Assembly: GCA_035552275.1 (NCBI GenBank) | Contig: DASZLR010000202.1 | Span: 1-14,385 of the forward strand | Reading direction: 5' to 3' | Length of the DNA stretch: 14,385 bases | DNA from: DASVLX01 sp035552275 | Lineage (GTDB): Bacteria > Actinomycetota > Actinomycetes > Mycobacteriales > Pseudonocardiaceae | Part shown: piece after piece, positions 6,553-13,480 of the stretch | How the letters are laid out: every line of letters begins with the position of its first letter | Position numbering within the stretch: position 1 is the first letter of the stretch | The notes under the pieces: model-generated | What the model saw: only the letters and a program-made list of their open reading frames with translations | What the model was told of the DNA's origin: nothing | Databases searched by the model: none | Translations under genes and position numbers: made by a program

Positions 6553-7957
6553 AGAGGATCTGGCGGTGCGGCGCCTGGTCGAACTGGTAAGTGGCGTCCA
6601 GCACCCGCGGGCAGTCGCGCACCCAGGAGTAGTCCGCGCCGGGGTGCACGGTGTGCAGCACCACCAGGTCCCAGTCGGCGGGGTCAGGTGCGGGATCGCT
6701 GTCCAGCACCACCCCGCCGCGAGTGGAAAGGCTGCGCACCAACGGATCGTGGTACGCGACCTTCGCGCCGACCTGGTCCAGCCCGTCGATCACCGCGAGC
6801 GCGGACGACTCGCGCAGGTCCCGCACGCCCGGCTTGTAGCTGACGCCCACCACCATCACCCGCGCGCCGGGCGCGGCCAGACCGGCCTCGGCCAGCATGT
6901 CGACGGCCCGCTCGACGACCCGTCCGGGCCGGTCGGCGATCGCGCGCATGGTCTGCTCGATCAGCGGGGCGCCCTTGCCGATCTGCCGCATCTGCCAGAG
7001 CAGATAGTGCGGATCGCAGGGAATACAGTGGCCGCCGACGCCGGGACCGGGGAACGCGCCGAGGAAACCGTACGGCTTGGTGCCGGCGGCGAGCGTCACC
7101 TCGATCGGGTCGAGGTCGAGGTAGCCGCAGATGTCCGCGAACTCGTTGGCCAGCGCCAGGGTGACGGCGCGGAACACGTTCTCGTACAGCTTGGTCAGCT
7201 CGGCTGCCTCCGGCGAGCTGACCAGGTACACCGTCTCGGTCAGCTCGCCGATCACGCTCGCGGCCCGCTGGGCGCAGCCGGCCGTCGCGCCGCCCACCAC
7301 CCGCGGCGTGTGTCGCTGCAGGTGGTCGGGGTTGCCGGGGTCGATCCGCTCCGGGCTGAACGCGACGTGGATGTCGGACCCGGCGACCAATCCCCTGCGC
7401 CGCAACGGTTCCACCAACATGTCGCGGGTGGTTCCGGCGAAGGTGGTCGAGGTGAGCACGATGGTCTGGCCGGGTCGGGCCCGCTCGACGACGGTCGCGC
7501 AGGCCGCGCGCAGCGCGGCGAGGTCGGGGACGTGTTGCTCGTCAACCGGGGTGGGCACGCAGATGATGACCGCGTCGGCCTCGGCGATGGCCGCGCTGTC
7601 CGCGGTCAGCTGGAACCGGCCGGTCTCGATCGCGTCCGTGAGGCAGCGCCGGTCGGTGTCGGGCAGGTCGACATCACCGGTGTGGATGGCCCGCAACCGC
7701 GCCGGGCTCACGTCGACGCCGATCACCCGGTCGCACCGGGTGTACAGGGCCAGCGCGGTGGGCAGGCCGACGTAGCCCAGGCCGACCACCGCGACCGGGC
7801 CGAGGGTGACGGATCTGTCCGCCGCGCTGGCGGTTTCCGATTGGCTGTCTCTGATCTGCTGGGCCGGAATGCCGGCCAGGCCCGGAAACGCGACCAGTCG
7901 GTTGTGCAGCAGGCGCTCGCGGCCGTTGATCGCGAGCGCGAGTTCGTGTTCGGCCAC
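6551..7957 (-). CDS. Nucleotide-sugar 6-dehydrogenase (WbpA/UDP-GlcNAc dehydrogenase type)
   Basis: This 468-residue enzyme oxidises the C6 hydroxyl of an NDP-sugar to a carboxylate with two NAD. It shows the NAD motif VAVVGLGYVGLP (55-66), PTPVDEQHVPDL (135-146), FSPERIDPGN (200-209), and the catalytic Cys311 in GVGGHCIPCDPHYLLW. The Gly-Gly-His-Cys-Ile-Pro context is more like WbpA/WecC acetamido-sugar dehydrogenases than Ugd, so UDP-GlcNAc or a related sugar may be the substrate. GVSYKPGVRDLRESSA marks the C-terminal domain. The first ~50 residues (starting AEHELALAINGRERL) precede the Rossmann fold and are longer than usual. GTG at 7957 is preferred to GTG at 7999 because GAGGAG lies 7 bases before it. 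A 100-base gap separates it from the deacetylase gene. Confidence 0.93.
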   Translation of the reverse strand: MAEHELALAINGRERLLHNRLVAFPGLAGIPAQQIRDSQSETASAADRSVTLGPVAVVGLGYVGLPTALALYTRCDRVIGVDVSPARLRAIHTGDVDLPDTDRRCLTDAIETGRFQLTADSAAIAEADAVIICVPTPVDEQHVPDLAALRAACATVVERARPGQTIVLTSTTFAGTTRDMLVEPLRRRGLVAGSDIHVAFSPERIDPGNPDHLQRHTPRVVGGATAGCAQRAASVIGELTETVYLVSSPEAAELTKLYENVFRAVTLALANEFADICGYLDLDPIEVTLAAGTKPYGFLGAFPGPGVGGHCIPCDPHYLLWQMRQIGKGAPLIEQTMRAIADRPGRVVERAVDMLAEAGLAAPGARVMVVGVSYKPGVRDLRESSALAVIDGLDQVGAKVAYHDPLVRSLSTRGGVVLDSDPAPDPADWDLVVLHTVHPGADYSWVRDCPRVLDATYQFDQAPHRQIL

Positions 7958-7964
7958 CGCATCG

Positions 7965-7970
7965 CTCCTC
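7965..7970 (-). promoter_or_regulatory. Ribosome-binding site that decides the dehydrogenase start
   Basis: GAGGAG on the minus strand is 7 bases upstream of the GTG at 7957. No comparable signal precedes the in-frame GTG at 7999. The ATG at 7962 between them is in another frame. Confidence 0.6.
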
Positions 7971-8057
7971 GGCTGTCCGTGCGACCACAGTGGACGCACC
8001 GGAGAAACGGTGGCATGAGATGCGGTCCGCGGTCCTCAACCATCGGGATGATCGGAC

Positions 8058-8768
8058 CTACGCTTTGCGGGTGAACCCGAACCGGTGACGAATTCGCTTG
8101 GCGAAAAGATGCGGTGCGCGATCATGATCACCGATATAGGTGCGCGGCAGGGCACTCGGACCGGTGAACGCCGACCGCCAGATGGCCGCACCGTAGTCGT
8201 AGCCGGCGGCCCGCACCGCGTCCACCGCCCGCTGGTCGAGTCGCCCATACGGGTAACAGAACCCGTCGACGGGTTGTCCGCTGATCTCCCGCAGCACCGT
8301 GCGGCTGGCGATCACCTCCTCGGCCAGCACGGCGTCCTCGGCGGCGGCCAGGCAGACGTGCCGCAGGCCGTGCGAGCCGATCTCCATGCCGGCATCGGCC
8401 ACCGCCCGCACCTGGTCGGCGGTGAGCAGCGGCTTGCGCGGGCCGTCGGCGTCCCAGACGTTATGGCCGCCGAGCTGGCCGGCGAGCACGAACACGGTCG
8501 CGGTGCAGCCGTGCCGGCGCAGCACCGGCAGCGCGTGGTGGGCGAAGTCCGCGTAGCCGTCGTCAAAGGTCAGGCCGACCAGACCGGCGGCGCGACCGGA
8601 CCGCCACGCCGCCACCAGCTCGCCCATCGACGTCCCGCGCAGGCCACGCCGCCGCAGCCAGCGAAGCTGCCGGTCGAGCCGGTCCGGCGTGACGGTGATC
8701 AGGTAGGGGTCATCGGCGTAGTCGGCGTAGTCGGTGATCGAGTGGTACATCAGCACGAACGGCAGCAC
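8058..8768 (-). CDS. Polysaccharide deacetylase (NodB/CE4 domain)
   Basis: The 236-residue product is a CE4 deacetylase. LPFVLMYHSI (2-11) is the first strand, LTFDDGY (66-72) holds the catalytic and metal-binding Asp pair (69/70), IGSHGLRH (130-137) gives the metal ligands His133 and His137, and CYPYGR (171-176) is motif 3. It would remove N-acetyl groups from a GlcNAc-type glycan, fitting the acetamido-sugar dehydrogenase next to it. No signal peptide is visible from this start, so it may act on a cytoplasmic intermediate or lack its true N-terminus. GTG 8768 is the first canonical start but has no ribosome-binding site. The frame stays open and coding-like (17 of 20 codons end in G or C) up to the TAG of the TetR gene at 8831-8829. 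The true N-terminus is therefore uncertain. Confidence 0.9.
   Translation of the reverse strand: MLPFVLMYHSITDYADYADDPYLITVTPDRLDRQLRWLRRRGLRGTSMGELVAAWRSGRAAGLVGLTFDDGYADFAHHALPVLRRHGCTATVFVLAGQLGGHNVWDADGPRKPLLTADQVRAVADAGMEIGSHGLRHVCLAAAEDAVLAEEVIASRTVLREISGQPVDGFCYPYGRLDQRAVDAVRAAGYDYGAAIWRSAFTGPSALPRTYIGDHDRAPHLFAKRIRHRFGFTRKA
8713..8734. repeat. 9-bp tandem repeat inside the deacetylase gene
   Basis: TCGGCGTAG occurs twice in a row, followed by a third partial copy. On the coding strand it encodes the duplicated Asp-Tyr-Ala of ITDYADYADD, a loop just after the first strand. It is an in-frame expansion that could vary in copy number between strains. Confidence 0.6.
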
Positions 8769-8828
8769 GCCGGCGACGGTAGGGCCGGCGGACCCCGGCA
8801 GCCAGTCGGCCAGTCTGGCCAGGATTGG

Positions 8829-9422
8829 CTAGCCGGTCGGGACGACCAGCACGCCGCGCAGCAGGTCGACGAGGCTGTCCGGGGTGACCTTCGGGTCGAC
8901 CACCCGCCGCACCGCCAGCCCGATCGCCAGATTGACCGCCGCCTCGGCGATCGTGCGGATCGGCAGCGAGCTGGACAGCGATTTCGCGGGCAGCTGCGCG
9001 GAAATCGCCGCGGCGAGCCGGTCGACCACGGTGCGCTGCCGGTCCGACTCGGCCGCGATCAGCGACCGGTCGGCCCGCGCCTCCAGGGCGAACTCCAGCT
9101 CCAGCCGCGGCCAGCCGGACGCCAGCGCGGCCACGGCCCACTCCCGCACCTCGTCCAGCTTCTGCCCGACCGGCTTCGAGCCGGCCATCACCGTCTCCAG
9201 TGTTCCGAGTTGTTCGTGCTGGATCTCCCGCAGCACCAGCAGCGCCAGCTCGGTCTTGCCCTCGAAGTTCGAGTAGACCGCGCCGGTGCTGAACCCGGCC
9301 GCGTCGGCGATCTTCGCGATGGACGTCGCCTGGTAGCCGTCGCGCAGGAACAGCGTGCGCGCGGTGCGCAGCAGCAGTTCCCGGTTGCGCGCCTGGCTCT
9401 CGGCTCGGGTCGGACGGGGCAC
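8829..9422 (-). CDS. TetR/AcrR-family transcriptional repressor
   Basis: The 197-residue protein begins MPRPTRAESQARNRELLLRT. It carries the TetR helix-turn-helix at about 12-56, with TARTLFLRDGYQATSIAKIA followed by the recognition-helix region GFSTGAVYSNFEGKTELA. The rest is a variable, all-helical ligand-binding domain. It is transcribed divergently from the SDR/acyl-CoA ligase/monooxygenase operon, and an 11-bp-arm inverted repeat lies between them, so it most likely represses that operon and itself until a hydrophobic ligand binds. The start is a GTG without a clear ribosome-binding site; the leader may be very short. It ends 60 bases before the deacetylase gene on the same strand, so readthrough into the glycan operon is possible. 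Confidence 0.93.
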   Translation of the reverse strand: MPRPTRAESQARNRELLLRTARTLFLRDGYQATSIAKIADAAGFSTGAVYSNFEGKTELALLVLREIQHEQLGTLETVMAGSKPVGQKLDEVREWAVAALASGWPRLELEFALEARADRSLIAAESDRQRTVVDRLAAAISAQLPAKSLSSSLPIRTIAEAAVNLAIGLAVRRVVDPKVTPDSLVDLLRGVLVVPTG

Positions 9423-9429
9423 CCGGCTA

Positions 9430-9459
9430 TTGTGCCATCGCCGATATCGGGATAATAAT
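9430..9459. promoter_or_regulatory. Candidate divergent promoter region
   Basis: In an AT-rich patch of otherwise GC-rich DNA, the plus strand has TTGTGC (9430-9435) and AATAAT (9454-9459) 18 bases apart, suitably placed for the SDR operon. The minus strand has TATTAT (9457-9452), one mismatch from TATAAT, about 30 bases before the TetR GTG, with only a weak -35. Both -10 candidates lie within the operator. Start sites are inference. Confidence 0.4.
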
Positions 9460-9472
9460 GATATCCCGATAT
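9444..9472. promoter_or_regulatory. TetR operator: perfect inverted repeat
   Basis: ATATCGGGATA (9444-9454) and its exact reverse complement TATCCCGATAT (9462-9472) flank a 7-base spacer. The size and centre-to-centre spacing suit a TetR dimer or pair of dimers. The left arm also belongs to a second, nested palindrome CCGATATCGG (9441-9450). The site lies 21 bases from the TetR start and 21 bases from the SDR start, overlapping both candidate -10 elements. Binding by the adjacent TetR protein is inferred from position. Confidence 0.8.
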
Positions 9473-9482
9473 TCTGATCACC

Positions 9483-9490
9483 GGGGAGGG
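9483..9490 (+). promoter_or_regulatory. Ribosome-binding site of the SDR gene
   Basis: GGGGAGGG lies 3 bases (5 from GGAG) before the ATG at 9494. It shows that the in-frame ATG at 9458, which sits inside the operator, is not the real start. Confidence 0.65.
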
Positions 9491-9493
9491 TGG

Positions 9494-10390
9494 ATGGGCA
9501 GCCGGCGACGCCATCCCGTGCTCGCCCGGCTGGCTCGGTCCCCGGCGGTGATCTGGCTGGTCAATCCTCATGGCAGCGTCGCCGACTCGGCGTTGCGGGC
9601 CGCCGTCGACGGCAAGATCATCTTGGTCACCGGCGCGTCCTACGGTGTCGGCCGGGCCACCGCGATCCGGCTCGGCGGCGCGGGCGCGATCGTGCTGTTG
9701 GTGGCGCGCACCGTGGACGCGCTGAACGAGACCGCCGCGCGGATCGCCGAATCCGGCGGCGAGGCGCGTGTCTACCCGACCGACCTCGCCGACCCGGACG
9801 CGGTGGACGCGCTGGCCAAGCTGATCCTTACCGAGCACGGCCACGTCGACGTCGTGGTCAGCAACGCCGGCAAGTCGATCCGCCGCGCCATCGCCGACTC
9901 CTACGACCGGTTCCACGATTTCGAGCGCACCATCGGCGTCAACTACCTCGGCCCGGTGAAGCTGCTGCTGGCGCTGCTGCCGTCGATCCGGGCGCGCGGG
10001 GAAGGACACCTGGTCAACGTGTCCACCATCGGCGTGCAGGTGCCGCCGGGCCCGCGCTGGGCCGCCTATCAGGCGTCGAAGGTCGCGTTCGATGTCTTCT
10101 TCCGCAGCACGGCCACCGAGATCGCCGGTGAGGGGATCACCGCCAGCTCGGTCTATCTCGCCCTGGTGCGCACCCGGATGAGCGCGCCGACGCGAACTTT
10201 TCGCGGCCTGCCGGGCCTCACCGCCGAACAGGCGGCCGAGCTGGTCTGCCGGGCGATTGTCGAGCGGCCCAGGCGGATCAGTCCATGGTGGGCCGGTGCG
10301 ATGGAGGCCGGCGCGGTGCTGACCCGCCGACCGTGGGAGGTCATCTCCGGCCGCCTGTACCAACAGTCCACAAAGGAGCAGAGATCATGA
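9494..10390 (+). CDS. Short-chain dehydrogenase/reductase (classical SDR)
   Basis: The 298-residue product carries the cofactor motif TGASYGVG (46-53), an acidic Asp97 in PTDLADPD, NAG (125-127 region, SNAGKS), the catalytic Ser178 (VNVSTIG), and Tyr192-x3-Lys196 (YQASK). A ~40-residue N-terminal extension precedes the fold. The enzyme should interconvert an alcohol and a ketone or aldehyde with NAD(P). It is the first gene of an operon with an acyl-CoA synthetase and a Baeyer-Villiger-type monooxygenase. The SDR could supply the ketone that the monooxygenase oxidises, as proposed for SadH in the mycobacterial mymA operon, though orthology is not proven. Its TGA overlaps the next ATG. The start is set by the ribosome-binding site and because the upstream ATG lies in the operator. 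Confidence 0.92.
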   Translation: MGSRRRHPVLARLARSPAVIWLVNPHGSVADSALRAAVDGKIILVTGASYGVGRATAIRLGGAGAIVLLVARTVDALNETAARIAESGGEARVYPTDLADPDAVDALAKLILTEHGHVDVVVSNAGKSIRRAIADSYDRFHDFERTIGVNYLGPVKLLLALLPSIRARGEGHLVNVSTIGVQVPPGPRWAAYQASKVAFDVFFRSTATEIAGEGITASSVYLALVRTRMSAPTRTFRGLPGLTAEQAAELVCRAIVERPRRISPWWAGAMEAGAVLTRRPWEVISGRLYQQSTKEQRS

Positions 10391-11979
10391 GCGGCCCGTT
10401 GGCGCACGCCGGCAGGGTGCTGCTGCGCCTGGCCGGGCCGCGCCAACTGCCCGGGATCGTCCGCGCGTTACGACAGACCCGGACCTCGCCGGCCACCGTC
10501 ATCCGGATCGCCGCGCTCTGTCAGCCGCATTCGCCGGGACTGATCGACGAACGCGGCACGCTGACCTTCGCCGACCTGGACGACGCCGGCGCCCGGCTCG
10601 CGGCCGGTCTTGCCGACCGGCACGGCGTCCAGGCCGGCGGAACTGTCGCGATCATGTGCCGCAACCACCGCGGCTTCGTCATCGGCTCGCTGGCCGCCGG
10701 CTGGCTGGGCGCCGACCTGGTGTATCTGAACACCGAGTTCTCCGCGCGCCAGATCGCCCAGGCCATCGCGAATCCGCGGCCGGATCTGGTCATCGCGGAC
10801 GCCGAGTTCCTGCCGAGGTTCGCCGGCACGCCGGTCCCGGTGGTGGTCGGCTGGCCGGAGCCGGACATCCCGGATCATTCCACTGTGGATGATCTGGTGC
10901 TGGCGCACGACCGGCTGCCCCCGGTCGGCCGGGTACGCGCGGGAACGATCACCATCCTGTCCTCGGGCACCACCGGCGAGCCCAAGGGCGCACCGCGCAA
11001 GCCCAACACCCGGTCGCTGCTCGGCCCACTGGTCACCCTGCTCGGCCGCTGCCGGCTGACGCCCGGCGAGCCGATCCTGATCGCCCCGCCGCTGTTCCAC
11101 GGGCTGGGCCTGGTGGTCTGGACGCTGGCCGGCATCCTGCGCTCACCGGTGGTGCTGCGCCGAGGGTTCGATCCACTGGCACTGTTGTCCGATGTGGACT
11201 GTCATCGGGCAGCGATGGTCGCGGCGGTGCCGGTGATGCTGCAACGGGTGCTCGCGCTGCCCGACGAGGCGCGCGCCCGGCACCGGCACGACAGCCTGCG
11301 CACCGTGCTGTCCGGCGGCGCGCCGCTGCGGCCGGAACTGGCGGAACGCCTGCTGGCCGCGTTCGGCGATGTGCTGTTCAACGGCTACGGGTCGACCGAG
11401 ACCGGCATCGCCGCCGTCGCCACCCCGGCCGACCTGCGCGCCGCGCCCGGCACGGTCGGCCGGCCCACGCTGGGCGTCCCGGTGCGGGTGCTCGACGCCG
11501 ACCGGCGGCCCGCGCCGATCGGCCAGACCGGCGAGATCTTCGTCGGCGGCCCGCTGGTGTTCAGCGGCTACAGCGGCGGCGGCAGCAAGGAAACCGCGCA
11601 CGGCCTGATGAACTCGGGCGATCTCGGCCACTTCGACGCGCACGGCCGGCTGTTCGTGGACGGCCGGGCCGACGACATGATCGTCTCCGGCGGCGAGAAC
11701 GTGTATCCACAGGAGGTCGAGGACATCCTCGCCCGCCATCCGCGGGTCGCCGACGCGGCGGTGATCGGCGTGGACGACACCGAGTTCGGCCAGCGGCTGG
11801 TGGCCTACCTGGTGCCGCGCGGACAGCGGCCCGAACCCGCCGAGCTGGCCGCGTATGTCAAGGACAACCTGGCTCGCTACAAGGTTCCGCGGGATTTCGT
11901 CTTTCTCGACGCGCTGCCGCGCAACGCGACCGGGAAACTGCTGCGCCGGCAACTGCCGGGTGAGGGAGAGCGACTGTGA
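10387..11979 (+). CDS. Acyl-CoA synthetase/AMP-dependent ligase (FadD-like)
   Basis: This 530-residue member of the ANL superfamily activates a carboxylic acid as acyl-AMP and probably passes it to CoA. It has the P-loop ILSSGTTGEPKGAPR (190-204), NGYGSTETG (332-340), the ATP-ribose Asp412 in NSGDLG, GRADDMIVSGGENVYPQEVE (426-445), and the catalytic Lys517 in PRNATGK. SGGENVYP is typical of acyl-CoA synthetases rather than NRPS domains. Length is normal for FadD enzymes. Both ends overlap neighbours (ATGA with the SDR, GTGA with the monooxygenase). Leu28 is encoded by TTA (10468-10470), the only in-frame TTA I noticed in the window. Acyl chain preference cannot be read. Confidence 0.94.
   Translation: MSGPLAHAGRVLLRLAGPRQLPGIVRALRQTRTSPATVIRIAALCQPHSPGLIDERGTLTFADLDDAGARLAAGLADRHGVQAGGTVAIMCRNHRGFVIGSLAAGWLGADLVYLNTEFSARQIAQAIANPRPDLVIADAEFLPRFAGTPVPVVVGWPEPDIPDHSTVDDLVLAHDRLPPVGRVRAGTITILSSGTTGEPKGAPRKPNTRSLLGPLVTLLGRCRLTPGEPILIAPPLFHGLGLVVWTLAGILRSPVVLRRGFDPLALLSDVDCHRAAMVAAVPVMLQRVLALPDEARARHRHDSLRTVLSGGAPLRPELAERLLAAFGDVLFNGYGSTETGIAAVATPADLRAAPGTVGRPTLGVPVRVLDADRRPAPIGQTGEIFVGGPLVFSGYSGGGSKETAHGLMNSGDLGHFDAHGRLFVDGRADDMIVSGGENVYPQEVEDILARHPRVADAAVIGVDDTEFGQRLVAYLVPRGQRPEPAELAAYVKDNLARYKVPRDFVFLDALPRNATGKLLRRQLPGEGERL
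10879..10889. repeat. 11-bp palindrome TCCACTGTGGA
   Basis: This is a perfect second copy of the TCCACWGTGGA word seen at 26-36, here inside the acyl-CoA synthetase gene. It lies in coding sequence and has no obvious local role. Confidence 0.4.
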
Positions 11980-13475
11980 CCACGGATGGCATGCGGCGGC
12001 GCGACTTCGAGGTGATCGTGATCGGCGCCGGGGTGTCCGGCATCGGCGCGGCGATCCGGTTGCGCGAGATCGGGCTGACCGATTTCGCGGTGCTGGAGAA
12101 GGCCGACGAGCTCGGCGGAACCTGGCGGGACAACGACTATCCCGGCTGCGCCTGCGATGTGCCCTCGGCGCTCTACTCGTACTCGTTCGCGCCGAATCCG
12201 GAGTGGACTCGGGCGTTCGCCACCCAGCCGGAGATCCGGGCGTACGTCCGGCGCACAGCGGAGCGGTTCGGCGTCGCCGAACACATCCGGTTCGGCACCG
12301 AGCTGACCCGCGCCACCTGGGACCCGGCGGCGCATCGCTGGCGGCTGGACACCTCGCGCGGCGAGTACACCGCGCGGCTGGTGATCGCCGGCGCCGGCCC
12401 ATGGCACGAGCCGAAACTGCCCGAACTCCCCGGCCTGGACAGCTTCCCCGGCGCCACGTTCCATTCCGCCCGGTGGAATCACGACGTCGACCTGACCGGC
12501 AAGCGGGTCGCCGTGATCGGCAGCGGCGCGTCCGCCGTCCAGTTCGTGCCGGCGATCCAGCGCCGAGTCGGCGAACTGCATCTGTTCCAGCGGACCGCGC
12601 AGTGGGTGCTGCCCAAACCGGATCACTATGTCCCGCACCTTGAGCGGTGGATCCTGCGCCGGTTCCCGGCCGCGCTGCGGGCGCTGCGCACGTTCGAGTA
12701 CGGCGCGCTGGAAGGGCTCGGCGTCGGGTTTCGGCATCCCTGGCTGCTGCGCCAGGTGCAGCGCCTGGGTACGCTGAACCTACGCAGGTCCATTAAGGAC
12801 ATAGAACTGCGGCGCGCACTGACCCCCGACTACACGTTGGGCTGCAAGCGATTGCTGATGTCCAACAGCTACTATCCGACGCTGGCCAAGCCGAACGTGA
12901 CCGTGCACCCGACCGCGGTGACCGGCGTCGAAGGCGGCCGGGTGCTCGGCGCGGACGGCTCGGCGGCCGAGGTGGACGCGATCATCTTCGGCACCGGCTT
13001 CCACATCCTCGACATGCCGCTGGCGGACCGGGTTGTCGCCGGCGACGGGCGGAGCCTGGCCGATGTCTGGCAGGGCAGCCCGAAGGCGTATCTGGGCACC
13101 GCGATCAGCGGTTTCCCGAACCTGTTCCTGCTGCTCGGGCCGAACCTGGGCACCGGGCACAGCTCGGCGTTCGCGATCCTGGAGGCGCAGCTGGCGCACG
13201 TGATCGGCGCGGTCGGCCGGATGCGCCGCGCCGGCTGGGCGACCCTCGACGTCCGGCCCGAGGCACAGGACGAGTTCAACGCGCGGGTCCAGGCGGCGCT
13301 GCCGCGCACCGTCTACAACTCCGGCGGCTGCTCCAGCTACTACCTGGATGTGAACGGACGCAACAGCTTCAGCTGGCCATGGTCGACCGGCCGGCTGCGG
13401 GATCAGGTCGGCCGGTTCGACCCGGACGCCTACCTGATCGACGCGCCCAGCCAGGAACCGGCCGCCGCGAGCTGA
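11976..13475 (+). CDS. Flavin monooxygenase, Baeyer-Villiger type
   Basis: The 499-residue product contains FAD-binding GAGVSG (18-23), the BVMO fingerprint GGTW-x4-YPG-x3-D (47-61), the second fingerprint FxGxxxHxxxW as FPGATFHSARW (157-167), and NADPH-binding GSGASA (182-187). FGTGF (about residues 336-340) is the ATG-type closing motif. Type I BVMOs insert oxygen next to a ketone to give an ester or lactone. Here the residue after Trp167 is Asn rather than the usual Pro or Asp. Gene order after SDR and FadD-like genes resembles mycobacterial mymA, itself an FMO/BVMO-type enzyme. The GTG start overlaps the ligase stop. It may instead hydroxylate heteroatoms. Family is firm, substrate unknown. 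Confidence 0.93.
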   Translation: MTTDGMRRRDFEVIVIGAGVSGIGAAIRLREIGLTDFAVLEKADELGGTWRDNDYPGCACDVPSALYSYSFAPNPEWTRAFATQPEIRAYVRRTAERFGVAEHIRFGTELTRATWDPAAHRWRLDTSRGEYTARLVIAGAGPWHEPKLPELPGLDSFPGATFHSARWNHDVDLTGKRVAVIGSGASAVQFVPAIQRRVGELHLFQRTAQWVLPKPDHYVPHLERWILRRFPAALRALRTFEYGALEGLGVGFRHPWLLRQVQRLGTLNLRRSIKDIELRRALTPDYTLGCKRLLMSNSYYPTLAKPNVTVHPTAVTGVEGGRVLGADGSAAEVDAIIFGTGFHILDMPLADRVVAGDGRSLADVWQGSPKAYLGTAISGFPNLFLLLGPNLGTGHSSAFAILEAQLAHVIGAVGRMRRAGWATLDVRPEAQDEFNARVQAALPRTVYNSGGCSSYYLDVNGRNSFSWPWSTGRLRDQVGRFDPDAYLIDAPSQEPAAAS

Positions 13476-13480
13476 GCTCA
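13473..13480. other. Convergent stop codons in one 8-bp palindrome
   Basis: TGAGCTCA contains the monooxygenase TGA on the plus strand and the serine hydrolase TGA on the minus strand, separated by GC. There is no room for an intergenic terminator, so transcripts from both sides must overlap or end inside the opposite gene. Confidence 0.85.

Noticed and set aside
7958..8057. Promoter or small gene in the 100-base gap before the dehydrogenase
   Set aside because: A TTGAGG is present but no acceptable -10 at the right distance. A frame with Cys-x-x-Cys starting at 8043 runs into the dehydrogenase gene out of frame and looks like shadow sequence.
5873..8074. Very long plus-strand open frame (over 700 codons)
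   Set aside because: It lies antisense to the ATP-grasp and dehydrogenase genes, is rich in Arg, Gly, His, Gln and Val without any domain motif, and is a by-product of high GC content.
9458..9493. ATG at 9458 as the SDR start
   Set aside because: It lies at the centre of the operator and in the candidate -10 region, without a ribosome-binding site; ATG 9494 has GGGGAGGG in front.
9188..10363. 391-codon minus-strand frame over the SDR gene and operator
   Set aside because: It crosses the operator, overlaps both the TetR and SDR genes in the wrong frames and shows no recognisable domain.
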